Under the pieces are notes generated by a model that ran no database searches, had not been told where the DNA came from, and worked only from the letters and a program-made list of their open reading frames with translations. Of a stretch of DNA of 9,654 nt, positions 1 through 7,201 are shown one piece after another. This DNA is from DATKMG01 sp035541995 (GTDB taxonomy: Bacteria > Acidobacteriota > Terriglobia > Versatilivoradales > Versatilivoraceae), in NCBI GenBank assembly GCA_035541995.1, contig DATKMG010000745.1, positions 1-9,654 on the forward strand, in the 5' to 3' direction. The position numbers and the translations under genes were made by a program. Each line of letters starts with the position of its first letter. The first letter of the stretch is position 1.

Positions 1-837
1 GCTGTGCTGGAACCTCTCAAAAGAGAAGTTCCTGTCCGCCATTAGCTCAATGCACAGCCTGTTGTTCGGCAGCGGTGTGTCGCATATCTGTAACCGCTCC
101 GGCAGGCATGAATACCACAGCAAATCTCCGACCCGGAAACCGACCGAAATCCCTTCGCCCAGCCTTCAGCTTCTATGACCCTGGGGCTCGACCATACGGG
201 GCACCGTAGCCTGACGTTTCTTAAATGGAGGGAATTCGAATCTTTGGGTGCTTGAGAAGTAACATAAATAAGCCGCTCAGCTGTCACATTAGAATTGTTG
301 TGAGTCTTCCGTACCACAACTCAGGAGAAATGTAAAGCACCATTTCTCTGGCTATGTAATGAGTCAGTTAAAGGTCAGGGTCCGGGCTCCGCAAGGCCAT
401 GTTTGCTACGTTGTCTGTGGCTTCGCGGGGTGACGGCGGTCACCCGCTCAGCCCTCCGGAATTCCCCTTTAATTGATTCTTTCCCTTCATCCTTAATATG
501 CGATTTCTGTTGAAACATTTCGCACTTCTTCTAAGAGATTCAGGGACTCTATACAAACCAAAGTAGGTCTCCGATCTGTTCTCCAATCCGGATCGTCATC
601 TACGTGTCTCATTTTCCTGACAGGATGAGTCGATGAACACTTCCCCTAACTCGGTCATATGCAGAAAACAAGGGGGTTACATCAACGGGGATTGTCCAAT
701 TAGATCAATTGGGATTGGAGGAGAGACGTTTAGATGAGACAGCTTAAGTGGGGATATTGTAAGGCTATGTGTTGTCTGCCCGAGGAACGGTGGAAATCGA
801 AGTGTTTAATGACCGGACTTATTTGCGATTCTCCGAT
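1..837. other. Gene-poor region downstream of the HD-GYP gene
   Basis: No convincing gene is visible here. Open frames are short, lack a good ribosome binding site and show no recognisable motif. A minus-strand frame is open from 165 to the left edge and could be the start or a fragment of something outside the window, but 55 codons without a stop is not unusual by chance. The stretch from about 480 to 720 looks more AT-rich than the flanks. One strong palindrome lies at 428-445, and a weaker one (CCAATT, 5-nt loop, AATTGG) at 696-712. No clear terminator with a T-run follows the minus-strand gene that ends at 838. Confidence 0.5.
428..445. repeat. REP-like palindrome with GGCG loop
   Basis: A perfect 7-bp stem, GGGTGAC / GTCACCC, closes a GGCG tetraloop. 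The hairpin at 9335-9350 has the same loop and a nearly identical stem, with a C-G pair in place of T-A. The two copies therefore look like members of one short interspersed palindrome family. The position in a gene-free stretch fits that view. Confidence 0.6.
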
Positions 838-1878
838 TCACTCTAAATGGGATTGGATAGGGAAGTTGCCAGAGTTCTCCTCATGAAGGTCTAATTTCTC
901 CGACGAACCGGGTGTTTCTAATTGACCCATACCGCCTGAGGTAATTAATCCGCTCCACTCATTGACGATGACACCATCCCACCAACCTTTCTTGACTTCC
1001 TCCTGCATTACAGCCAGGGCCTCCTCGGAAGATAGAGCTGAACGGTAGGGCCGGGTAGTCGTCAGGGCATCGTAGACATCGACAGTCTGGAGAATGCAGG
1101 CGTTCAGAGGAATCTGTTCCTTTTTCAGCCCGTCGGGGTAGCCGCTTCCGTCCATTCTCTCATGATGGTGACGGATAATTGGGAGCACCAAACGGAAGGA
1201 CTTTAAAGGGGTACAAATCCGCTCCCCCACTATGGGATGCTGCTTCATAATCGCCCATTCGCTGTCGCTTAGCTTTCCGGGCTTGAGGAGAATCGCGTCG
1301 GGGACTGCCACTTTGCCAATATCGTGGACGATCCCGGCACGACGCAGCGCTACTCGATTTTCAATCGAAAGGTTCAGCCGTTCAGCCAGCATGACGGCGT
1401 ACTGAGATAGGCGCTCGCAATGACCCTGGGTATAGGGGTCCCGATTTTCAATGCTTTGTGCCAAAGCAAATAGAACCGACTCGGCTCTTTCAAGTTCACT
1501 GGTGTAGGCTTTGATTTTAAGGAGGGATCGGGCTCTGGCCATCAATTCGTTTCGATCGAAGGGCTTGCTCAGGAAATCGTCGGCCCCGGCATTCAAACCA
1601 TGGATCCGATCGCTGGTTTCAGAAAGGCCGGTCACGAGGACGACAGGAGTCAACCGAGTGTCGGGATTTTGCTTGATTCTCCGACAAACTTCGAAGCCAT
1701 CAAGTAAGGGCATTTCCACGTCCAACAGCACCAGGTCGGGCGAAACCTTTGAAAACAGCTGCATGGCCCTCTGTCCATCGGCCGCGGTGACAACGTGGAA
1801 CCCCTCGGCGCATAGAATCTTCTCAAGCAAGTCCCTTACACTCGGGTCATCATCAACTACCAGAACAACTTCTCCCAT
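838..1878 (-). CDS. REC/HD-GYP response regulator, probable cyclic-di-GMP phosphodiesterase
   Basis: This 346-residue cytoplasmic protein is a two-component response regulator with an HD-GYP output domain, a class that hydrolyses cyclic-di-GMP. The receiver domain covers about 4-120, with acidic pocket D9-D11, phosphoacceptor D53, T83 and K105 in place. A short helical linker (about 121-135) leads into the HD-GYP domain (about 136-300). The metal and signature residues are present: H153, H185-D186 followed by G188-K189, H214, H238-H239-E240 and the D243-G-S-G-Y-P248 motif, then D267 and D270. The last 40 residues after about 305 are a low-complexity tail with no recognised domain. The start is supported by a GGGAGCT ribosome binding site (complement of 1884-1890) about 5 bases before the ATG. 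No sensor kinase is adjacent, so its partner is probably elsewhere. The receiver and HD-GYP calls are firm; the exact signalling role is inferred. Confidence 0.95.
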   Translation of the reverse strand: MGEVVLVVDDDPSVRDLLEKILCAEGFHVVTAADGQRAMQLFSKVSPDLVLLDVEMPLLDGFEVCRRIKQNPDTRLTPVVLVTGLSETSDRIHGLNAGADDFLSKPFDRNELMARARSLLKIKAYTSELERAESVLFALAQSIENRDPYTQGHCERLSQYAVMLAERLNLSIENRVALRRAGIVHDIGKVAVPDAILLKPGKLSDSEWAIMKQHPIVGERICTPLKSFRLVLPIIRHHHERMDGSGYPDGLKKEQIPLNACILQTVDVYDALTTTRPYRSALSSEEALAVMQEEVKKGWWDGVIVNEWSGLITSGGMGQLETPGSSEKLDLHEENSGNFPIQSHLE

Positions 1879-1941
1879 TTGCCAGCTCCCGCCTCCCGCC
1901 GTTCCTTACACGACCTTGTATATCGGTGAATAAGAGGAAAG

Positions 1942-2007
1942 TATTTATGGAAGAATTGCATGCCAGTGCCCCATGACCTATTTAGGTCGCCACCACGGAT
2001 GAAAATG
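1942..2007. repeat. Degenerate copy of the 54-bp repeat module
   Basis: The right half matches the better copy at 2115-2168 in order: TGCCCC, AGG, CGCCAC and ATGAAAAT are all shared, with small length differences between them. The left arm (ATTT-ATGGAAG) is only weakly similar. The copy contains its own inverted repeat, GACCTA-TT-TAGGTC at 1975-1988, where the better copy has GCCCC-5 nt-GGGGC. It is called by eye only and the boundaries are approximate. Confidence 0.4.
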
Positions 2008-2017
2008 GCAGAGGTAG

Positions 2018-2073
2018 CCACGGCGAGCGTAGCCTACGAGCCGTGGGCTTTTCACCACTTTCACAAACCCACG
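2018..2073. repeat. Nested intergenic hairpins
   Basis: The outer stem CCACGGC (2018-2024) pairs with GCCGTGG (2040-2046), and an inner stem CGTAG (2028-2032) pairs with CTACG (2034-2038). A competing pairing joins CGTGGG (2042-2047) to CCCACG (2068-2073). The structure follows directly on the right arm of the degenerate 54-bp copy, the same order seen at the other two copies, where a GC-rich hairpin follows the module. Confidence 0.5.
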
Positions 2074-2110
2074 CCTCCCGGAAGAAAGCGGTCGACGTGG
2101 CTGCTAAAAC

Positions 2111-2172
2111 ACGCATTTTCATGAAAGCCAATCATGCCCCTTCCAGGGGCGCCACGTAACATGAAAATGCGT
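2111..2172. repeat. 54-bp repeat module, copy 1, with a 13-bp perfect inverted repeat
   Basis: ACGCATTTTCATG at 2111-2123 is exactly reverse-complemented by CATGAAAATGCGT at 2160-2172, enclosing 36 bp. Inside lies a smaller hairpin, GCCCC (2136-2140), TTCCA, GGGGC (2146-2150). The core 2115-2168 aligns with 9257-9309 at about 43 of 54 positions, including both ATTTTCA/TGAAAAT arms and the CCCCTTCC-GGGG centre. The compact palindromic layout suggests a REP- or MITE-like element or a structured RNA; no protein could be encoded in it. Confidence 0.65.
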
Positions 2173-2196
2173 ACGCGTGGAGCAATCGTCCAAAAA

Positions 2197-2230
2197 GCAG
2201 GCAAGGATGCCTGCGCTCCCAGGTATTTTC
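2197..2230. repeat. GC-rich hairpin plus CCxGGTAxTTT tail, copy 1
   Basis: GCAGGC (2197-2202) and GCCTGC (2209-2214) form a 6-bp stem around an AAGGAT loop. This is followed by a CCCAGGTATTTTC tail. The hairpin and tail at 9448-9493 have the same order: stem, AGGAT loop, stem, then CCCGGTACTTTAG. Both lie downstream of a 54-bp module, so this is probably the right end of the same composite repeat. Confidence 0.5.
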
Positions 2231-2264
2231 AAGAGAGGGGTCTTCTGAAATCATCCCTGATCAT

Positions 2265-2281
2265 TGAGTGTTCGTCACTCA
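2265..2281 (+). promoter_or_regulatory. Hairpin in the probable 5' leader of the secreted-protein gene
   Basis: TGAGTG (2265-2270) and CACTCA (2276-2281) form a 6-bp stem around TTCGT, about 100 bp before the ATG at 2378. It could affect transcription or mRNA stability, or just be another remnant of the neighbouring repeats. No convincing -35/-10 pair was recognised upstream of the gene. Confidence 0.25.
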
Positions 2282-2377
2282 GATGGGCTCTTTCATCCCA
2301 ACACGCTTCCTCCAATCAGTCTCACCCTCTATGATCGCCACTATGTAACTCAAGCGCTAAAAGAGAACGGAGAAGAT

Positions 2378-2851
2378 ATGAAAACCTTTGGATTCCGATC
2401 AGGAATTGGGTCAATTTTGTTGTTGATCTGTGCAGTTGGGGCGACCTCGGCTCAAGGCATCTCCACTACAAAGTGGGATGTGCCCTTTTCTTTTAATGTG
2501 GGAAAGGCCATATTGCCACCGGGGGAATATGTGATTCGGAGTGCCGATTCGTCAAACAATTGGTCCATGCTGTCGATTGAGAATCAAAAAGAGCCCAAGT
2601 CAACCTACTTCAGGGTTAACTCGTTTCAGCAGGGCAGGGCTTCAGAGACTTCAAAGCTGGTATTCCATCAGTACGAGAACCAGTACTTTCTGGCTCAGGT
2701 TTGCCTCCAGGGAGAGGATACGGGGCGCGAGTTACCCATGACTAGGGCCGAACTCGAATTGGCCAAGGGAGTCAAACATACCCAAACGAGTCAGGCAAAG
2801 ATTGTGACCCTTGCTGCGGGGAATCAACAAGGAACCTCCCGCCTTCAGTAA
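2378..2851 (+). CDS. Small secreted protein, acidobacterial type, function unknown
   Basis: The mature product is predicted to leave the cytoplasm. Residues 1-25 form a signal peptide: K2 and R7 basic end, hydrophobic I10-A22, then T-S-A before a likely cut at A25/Q26. The remaining 132 residues look like a small beta-rich domain. W33-D-V-P-F-S-F-N-V-G42 and L46-P-P-G-E-Y-V52 are hallmarks of a group of small exported proteins I know mainly from Acidobacteriota. The frame is open from 2264, but the ATG at 2378 is preferred because it begins the signal peptide and has GGAGAAG at 2369-2375. The gene stands alone: the divergent regulator gene starts 499 bp to the left and no gene follows closely. 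It carries no catalytic motif and its role is not known. I am sure it is a real secreted protein and moderately sure of the family. Confidence 0.85.
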   Translation: MKTFGFRSGIGSILLLICAVGATSAQGISTTKWDVPFSFNVGKAILPPGEYVIRSADSSNNWSMLSIENQKEPKSTYFRVNSFQQGRASETSKLVFHQYENQYFLAQVCLQGEDTGRELPMTRAELELAKGVKHTQTSQAKIVTLAAGNQQGTSRLQ

Positions 2852-2896
2852 GGAATTGGGGGAGAGTAACCACTCCCGAGCTTTGAAGAATTCCAT

Positions 2897-2916
2897 GGGG
2901 CGTATGGACACGCCCC
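2897..2916. repeat. Hairpin downstream of the secreted-protein gene
   Basis: GGGGCGT (2897-2903) pairs perfectly with ACGCCCC (2910-2916) around a 6-nt loop, 45 bases after the stop codon at 2851. It may help end transcription or protect the 3' end of the mRNA, but there is no T-run, so an intrinsic terminator is not supported. It may equally be part of the palindromic repeat background. Confidence 0.4.
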
Positions 2917-2957
2917 GGTGGGGACGTGACGAGTCGTATCCGGCTCAGGATTCGATG

Positions 2958-2981
2958 GCGGACGCGCGGCAGCGCGTCCGC
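2958..2981. repeat. 10-bp perfect hairpin with GGCA loop
   Basis: GCGGACGCGC (2958-2967) and GCGCGTCCGC (2972-2981) form the longest uninterrupted stem in the window, closed by GGCA. The loop differs by one base from the GGCG loops at 428-445 and 9335-9350, so it could belong to the same palindrome family. There is no downstream T-run, which argues against a simple terminator. Confidence 0.6.
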
Positions 2982-3489
2982 GACCTGCCCAGAGTGGGGT
3001 TTTCTCACTATATGAAGCTCTTTCGAAGACCCTGTGCATGGGATCTTTCGCCAGGGGAGTCAGTAAGGTTTCGTCTAGCGGGCTGTCAGCCTTGACGACG
3101 GCTGGACGTGCTTCGCGCTGTTCTTTCCTCCTCTGCTGGTCAGGGACCGATTCATTACCCGCCTCGGCCCTGAGTTTGCCCTTCCGGCTAACGTCATACT
3201 CTTCGTAGCCAATTTGCAGTGTGCACTCCTCTCAGCAAGCGTATTCTGGCATGGGTGGCGACTTTGAGTGGAAGCCAGAACAAACCGATTTATTGATACT
3301 CGCGAACCAGATGGGTCTGTGCGACTCAAAGGGAAAAGCTCCTAACCGCTTCTCCTTCCAATTTCACACTGGCAAAATTCTGCTTGTCCATCCGGATCTT
3401 TCCGTCGATTTGGTGGATTTGGATGGTGTCCAGGAAAAGTCCACATGGAAATCTGCTATGATATGGCTCACTTTGTCATCTGTTGAGTT

Positions 3490-3502
3490 ACAATCGGATT
3501 GT
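3490..3502. promoter_or_regulatory. Candidate operator palindrome upstream of the operon
   Basis: ACAATC-G-GATTGT is a perfect 6-1-6 palindrome 116 bp before the operon start codon. The size and place would suit a dimeric repressor or activator, but a palindrome this short can occur by chance and no regulator gene is next to it. Confidence 0.2.
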
Positions 3503-3618
3503 CCATGTCCCCACACAAATGACCGTCCGAGTGTTTCCTAAAGTGCACTTGTCGAACAGCACAAACGAAGTCTTTGTGAAAGAGCAACGATGAGGGTCTG
3601 ATTCTCTCCGAGGTAGCC

Positions 3619-4899
3619 ATGAACTCATATTTGCAGGATCTTTGTTTTCTCAAAGGAGAGTTAACGGATGAAGCGCGCTGGAGGTCAGACTGTTTGAACC
3701 TGATTGCGTCAGAGAATGTAACCAGCCCGTTAGTCTCCGAGATGCTTCTCAACGATCTTTCGCATCGGTACGGAGACTACAAAGGCCTGGACCTGAAAGA
3801 CCGCAAATACCGGGGCTGTCATCACATTGTCTCGATTGAAGAGAAGGCACAAGAACTGGGCAAGAGGCTCTTTGGTGCTCGTTTCATGGATCTCCGTCCT
3901 CTTTCAGGACATGTGGCTGGTATTGCCGTGATCATGGCTCTTACAGAGCCGGGAGACTCGGTTATGGAACTGGATGAAGGGGGAGGGCATCGCCTCAATC
4001 AGAAACTCAGTTTGTGCTCTCTTGCCAGACTCAGGACCCTCCCAATTCCATTCGATCCGAGTCGCTATAACGTCGATTTACAGAGGGCCGAAGACTTGCT
4101 GCGGCGAGAAAAACCACAAATTCTAATCCTGGGCAGCAGCCAGTTCCTTTTCCCGCATCCGGTCAAACAATTTCGCGAGATGATTGATCGGTTCTCTCCT
4201 GCAACGGTGCTGCTCTACGACGCATCGCACGTGCTTGGGCTCATCGCTGGAAGACACTTCCAACAGCCCCTCGAAGAAGGCGCAGATATCGTCTCCGCGA
4301 GTACGCACAAGACCTTGGGGGGACCCCAAGGAGGGTTGGTGTTCACGAACCGGTCGGACCTGGCTGAGAAAGTCGGCGAGGCCATCTATCCGGCAATCGT
4401 AACTAACCACCATCTGAATCGATTGCCTGCCCTCGCCGTAGTATTCCTGGAGATGCTGGCGCACGGTCAGCGGTATGCGACTGCCGTCATTGCCAATGCC
4501 AAGGCACTAGCCAAGGAGATTCACAGCCGTGGCATTTCTGTCGTGGCTGAGACCCTAGGATTCACCGAGTCTCACACTCTCTTGCTCCAAGTCGCCAAAT
4601 GGGGGACCGGCAAAGACATCTCCGAGCGGCTTGAAGCCGCCAATATCATTGCCGGGGAATGCAGATTGCCCGATTCCCTCGGCAAAGAGGGAATCCGTAT
4701 GGGTTCACAAGAAATGACTCGTTACGGTTTAACGCCAACAGGAACATCCAAGATCGCCGAATTAATCGTCGCTGCCTTGCGAGAGGAAGCCCCAACAGAA
4801 GAGATCAAAGAGGAGATCCGAAGAATGCGTCAGGCCCTCCATCAGAATCCCTTTGATTTCAGTCTACATGAAGAGAAGCTCCAGAACGTATTAAGCTGA
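3619..4899 (+). CDS. SHMT-like PLP-dependent enzyme, probable folate-independent aldolase
   Basis: A 426-residue fold-type I PLP enzyme clearly related to serine hydroxymethyltransferase, near the usual length. Visible family marks: L28-I-A-S-E-N33 near the N-terminus, S96-G97-H98 in the phosphate-binding loop, H124 (stacks on PLP), D201 (pyridine nitrogen) with H204, S228-T-H-K231 where K231 forms the Schiff base, and G358-I-R360, the arginine that holds the substrate carboxylate. So it should act on an alpha-amino acid. Compared with E. coli GlyA from memory, Glu57 aligns with D53, Tyr65 with R65, and the loop between them is longer (G56 to R62). These positions serve catalysis and folate use, so an ordinary SHMT role is doubtful; a retro-aldol cleavage of a beta-hydroxy-amino acid is the inference. 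The ATG has GAGG at 3610-3613. It heads the operon; the kinase gene follows after 42 bp. Confidence 0.88.
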   Translation: MNSYLQDLCFLKGELTDEARWRSDCLNLIASENVTSPLVSEMLLNDLSHRYGDYKGLDLKDRKYRGCHHIVSIEEKAQELGKRLFGARFMDLRPLSGHVAGIAVIMALTEPGDSVMELDEGGGHRLNQKLSLCSLARLRTLPIPFDPSRYNVDLQRAEDLLRREKPQILILGSSQFLFPHPVKQFREMIDRFSPATVLLYDASHVLGLIAGRHFQQPLEEGADIVSASTHKTLGGPQGGLVFTNRSDLAEKVGEAIYPAIVTNHHLNRLPALAVVFLEMLAHGQRYATAVIANAKALAKEIHSRGISVVAETLGFTESHTLLLQVAKWGTGKDISERLEAANIIAGECRLPDSLGKEGIRMGSQEMTRYGLTPTGTSKIAELIVAALREEAPTEEIKEEIRRMRQALHQNPFDFSLHEEKLQNVLS

Positions 4900-4941
4900 A
4901 AATCAACGCGTCCCCGCCTTGATCGGGAGAATCCTTACTGA

Positions 4942-6450
4942 ATGAAACAACCTGCCGTCCTTGTCATCGATATTGGTACCACGCTTGTGAAGGTAGGCTT
5001 ATTCGATTTCCGCTGCCGGCTCATCGACAGAATTTCATCTCCTCACGGGAAACGCGGTCTCGGGACTTCGTTCGATGGCGATGTCTGCTGGCAGGTTGTG
5101 GTGAGGTGCTCAGCGCAGTTGTCGGCACGCAATTTAAGCCGCCAAATCGTGGTGGTCGGGATCACCGGTTTCATGCACCATGTTGTTGCAATGGACCCGA
5201 AAGGGAAGGCATTGACTCTTCACGCTCCGGACTCAATTGTCCGGGAGAGTTTTAAGCAGATGCTCAATGAACTAGGTACTGAGACAATCTATGAAATTAC
5301 GGGTTCCCGACTGGACCCGACATCGGTTCCGCCCAACCTGGTCGCTTTGCACAAACACTGTCTGAATTTGGACTCAAAGATTGCGACCATTCTTCCGATT
5401 AAGGACTTTATTCGCTACCGGCTAACCAATGAGATTGCGACCGATGAAATCGATGCTTGTGGGACAATGCTCTATGCACTGCATCGCAGACGCTGGGACC
5501 CCAATCTACTCTCTTACTGTGGCCTGAGCGACGAGAATATGCCCCCAGTCCTCCATTGCACAACTCGCGGAGGAGTTGTGACCCAGGCCGCCGCCGAAGC
5601 GCTGCAAATTCCGGCTGGAATTCCAGTATCGGTGGGAGGTGGTGACGACATCGAGATCCTTGGAAGCGGTGCGGTTGGCGCCGGCGAGATATGCGAGCAT
5701 GTGGGATCCACCGGATCTTTTCTTCTGCACACACAGACAGCCGCTGCCGATCCCAAGTATCGCCTTGAACTCTACCCTGCAATTGACTCAGGGAAATGGG
5801 TGCTGGGAGGCTCCTGCTCAAACGTGACTCGGGCACTGGATTGGTTCTTGATGGCCTCCGTTTACAGCCGTGGCGGCACGGTCGATTGGAACCGAGTGCA
5901 GATAGATCTTAGTAATGCCTTGAAACAGATCGATTGCGATCGGCCTTTGTTCCTTCCTTACCTTTATGGGGAAAGGGTTCCAGTCTGGAATCCCGACTTA
6001 AAAGCTGGCTGGCAGGGATTGCATGTTTCACATGTCCCAGCCGACCTCCTATTGGCTGTAATCGAGGGAGTGTGCTTTTCATTGCGGGCCATTCTGGATG
6101 TGTACAAAGACCTGGGCATCCCGATCAATCTGATTTGCTCCTCGGGTGGGCTGAACGACTTAGGCACCACTGAGCTTCGCGCATCACTCTACGGACATCC
6201 CGTTCGACAGGTAAGAGGAACAGATCCGACCTCCTTCGCGGCCGCTGCAATTGCCCTTGCGACGCTTGGCGAGTTATCCGACCCGAAAGAAGCAGTGGCC
6301 TGGTTGGATCTTGGTCCTTCTGTCGATCCGAAGCCGGAATGGGCAGCTACGCTGGAGAGAGGATACCGGCTTTTTGTTGAGGCGACCACTGAGATGTTGA
6401 CCGAGGTTATTCAAACAGAATCGACAGCAAGGCCAGGCCTGACGCCATGA
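4942..6450 (+). CDS. FGGY-family carbohydrate kinase
   Basis: A complete 502-residue kinase of the FGGY family, which transfers phosphate from ATP to a sugar, polyol or sugar acid. The N-terminal ATP-binding phosphate-1 motif is D10-I-G-T-T14. G73-I-T-G-F-M78 is the conserved strand-loop near the sugar site. G232-G-G-D235-D is the catalytic region, with D235 the likely general base. G255-S-T-G-S259 follows, then F337-L-P-Y-L-Y-G-E-R345 and S401-G-G-L-N405 of the ATP domain. The layout is closest to the xylulokinase-like branch, but the family phosphorylates many substrates and specificity cannot be read here. GGGAG at 4925-4929 precedes the ATG by 12 bases, slightly far. Its last codons overlap the next gene by 4 bp (ATGA), which implies translational coupling and a shared pathway with the hydrolase. 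Confidence 0.92.
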   Translation: MKQPAVLVIDIGTTLVKVGLFDFRCRLIDRISSPHGKRGLGTSFDGDVCWQVVVRCSAQLSARNLSRQIVVVGITGFMHHVVAMDPKGKALTLHAPDSIVRESFKQMLNELGTETIYEITGSRLDPTSVPPNLVALHKHCLNLDSKIATILPIKDFIRYRLTNEIATDEIDACGTMLYALHRRRWDPNLLSYCGLSDENMPPVLHCTTRGGVVTQAAAEALQIPAGIPVSVGGGDDIEILGSGAVGAGEICEHVGSTGSFLLHTQTAAADPKYRLELYPAIDSGKWVLGGSCSNVTRALDWFLMASVYSRGGTVDWNRVQIDLSNALKQIDCDRPLFLPYLYGERVPVWNPDLKAGWQGLHVSHVPADLLLAVIEGVCFSLRAILDVYKDLGIPINLICSSGGLNDLGTTELRASLYGHPVRQVRGTDPTSFAAAAIALATLGELSDPKEAVAWLDLGPSVDPKPEWAATLERGYRLFVEATTEMLTEVIQTESTARPGLTP

Positions 6451-7187
6451 AGATTGCAGAGAGAGTTCACTTGATAGGCAGCGGGTCCCTGGGAACCGGG
6501 ATGACGCATCCGGCTGACTGTAATGTCTATGCGGTCAACTGCGGTGGCGAACATGTGCTCGTTGATTCGGGAGTAGGACAAGAAACCGGCCAACTCGTAG
6601 CCAACCTGACCTCTGATGGCATTGAAGTGGAATCAGTTCGCAAGTTGTTCCTGACCCACGCCCATTTAGATCACAGTGGTGGAGCCGGTTTTCTGCGCGA
6701 AGCCCTTGGCCTGCAAGTGTGTGCCTCTGCTGCCTCGACCCGGGCGTTGGAAACGGGAGACGAAACCGCCATCAGCCTCGATGTTGCCAAGCAGGCAGGG
6801 CTCTATCCCCCAGGCTTTGAGTTTCGGTCCTGCTGCGTAGATAGGATTCTGAGCGGCGACGAGTGTTTCAGAGTGGCGGATTGTGAGATTACCGTCCTCA
6901 GTACACCGGGGCACTCCCGGGATATGCTCGGTTACCTGTTTCGAACCCCCCGAGAAATGCTGGTGTTTAGCGGAGATACCGTATTCTTTGGGGGTAAAAT
7001 CCTGCTTTCGGCCGTATACGATTGCAGCGTTCAGGACTATGTCTCTAGCCTGAAAAAGCTTGCGGAACTGCAAGTCGACGCGCTGTTTCCTGGGCACGGA
7101 CTTTGGGCGGTGAAAGAGGGATCAACTCATTTGCGGGCTGCGGCAAAACCGTTGGATCGTCTGTTGCTACCTCCCAATTTGCTCTGA
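6447..7187 (+). CDS. Metallo-beta-lactamase-fold hydrolase, lactonase/glyoxalase II-like
   Basis: A 246-residue soluble metal hydrolase with the full dinuclear metal set: H71-A-H73-L-D75-H76, H156 in T-P-G-H-S, D177 in S-G-D-T and H217 in P-G-H-G. D40-S-G-V-G is the usual early strand motif. Its size fits a single-domain member of the glyoxalase II / lactonase type, which opens thioesters, lactones or similar esters. No signal peptide is present, so it acts in the cytoplasm and is not likely to be an antibiotic beta-lactamase. The ATG lies inside the end of the kinase gene (ATGA at 6447-6450), so its translation is probably coupled. The dehydrogenase gene starts 14 bp after its stop. Hydrolysis of a lactone made by that dehydrogenase is an attractive but unproven role. 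Confidence 0.92.
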   Translation: MKIAERVHLIGSGSLGTGMTHPADCNVYAVNCGGEHVLVDSGVGQETGQLVANLTSDGIEVESVRKLFLTHAHLDHSGGAGFLREALGLQVCASAASTRALETGDETAISLDVAKQAGLYPPGFEFRSCCVDRILSGDECFRVADCEITVLSTPGHSRDMLGYLFRTPREMLVFSGDTVFFGGKILLSAVYDCSVQDYVSSLKKLAELQVDALFPGHGLWAVKEGSTHLRAAAKPLDRLLLPPNLL

Positions 7188-7201
7188 CGAGGAGTTTCCA
7201 C

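Larger units (their letters stand above)
2852..3618. other. Long intergenic region before the five-gene operon
   Basis: About 770 bp separate the secreted-protein gene from the operon. The first 130 bp carry two strong hairpins (2897-2916 and 2958-2981). A small palindrome, GGCTG-T-CAGCC, sits at 3081-3091. The rest, about 3110-3540, contains open frames on both strands, including a GTG-started plus frame at 3221-3541. None has a good ribosome binding site, a recognisable motif or a homologous look, so none is called. The region may hold a decayed gene, and it must hold the operon promoter, which I could not place: TATGAT at 3457-3462 resembles a -10 box but has no matching -35. Confidence 0.45.

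Noticed and set aside
42..317. Minus-strand frame of 91 codons
   Set aside because: No homology-like features; a competing minus frame (1-165) looks at least as protein-like, so neither is convincing.
1511..1933. 140-codon plus-strand frame opposite the response regulator gene
   Set aside because: Antisense to the receiver domain, whose motifs are complete on the minus strand.
3075..3329. Minus-strand frame of 84 codons
   Set aside because: Composition is rich in Ser, Arg and Thr without motifs, typical of a chance frame; no ribosome binding site seen.
3221..3541. GTG-started plus-strand frame of 106 codons
   Set aside because: No ribosome binding site, no recognised motif, overlaps other open frames and the candidate operator; kept only as a remark on the intergenic region.
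5408..5836. 142-codon minus-strand frame inside the kinase gene
   Set aside because: It is the shadow of the FGGY kinase gene, which has full family motifs in the other strand.
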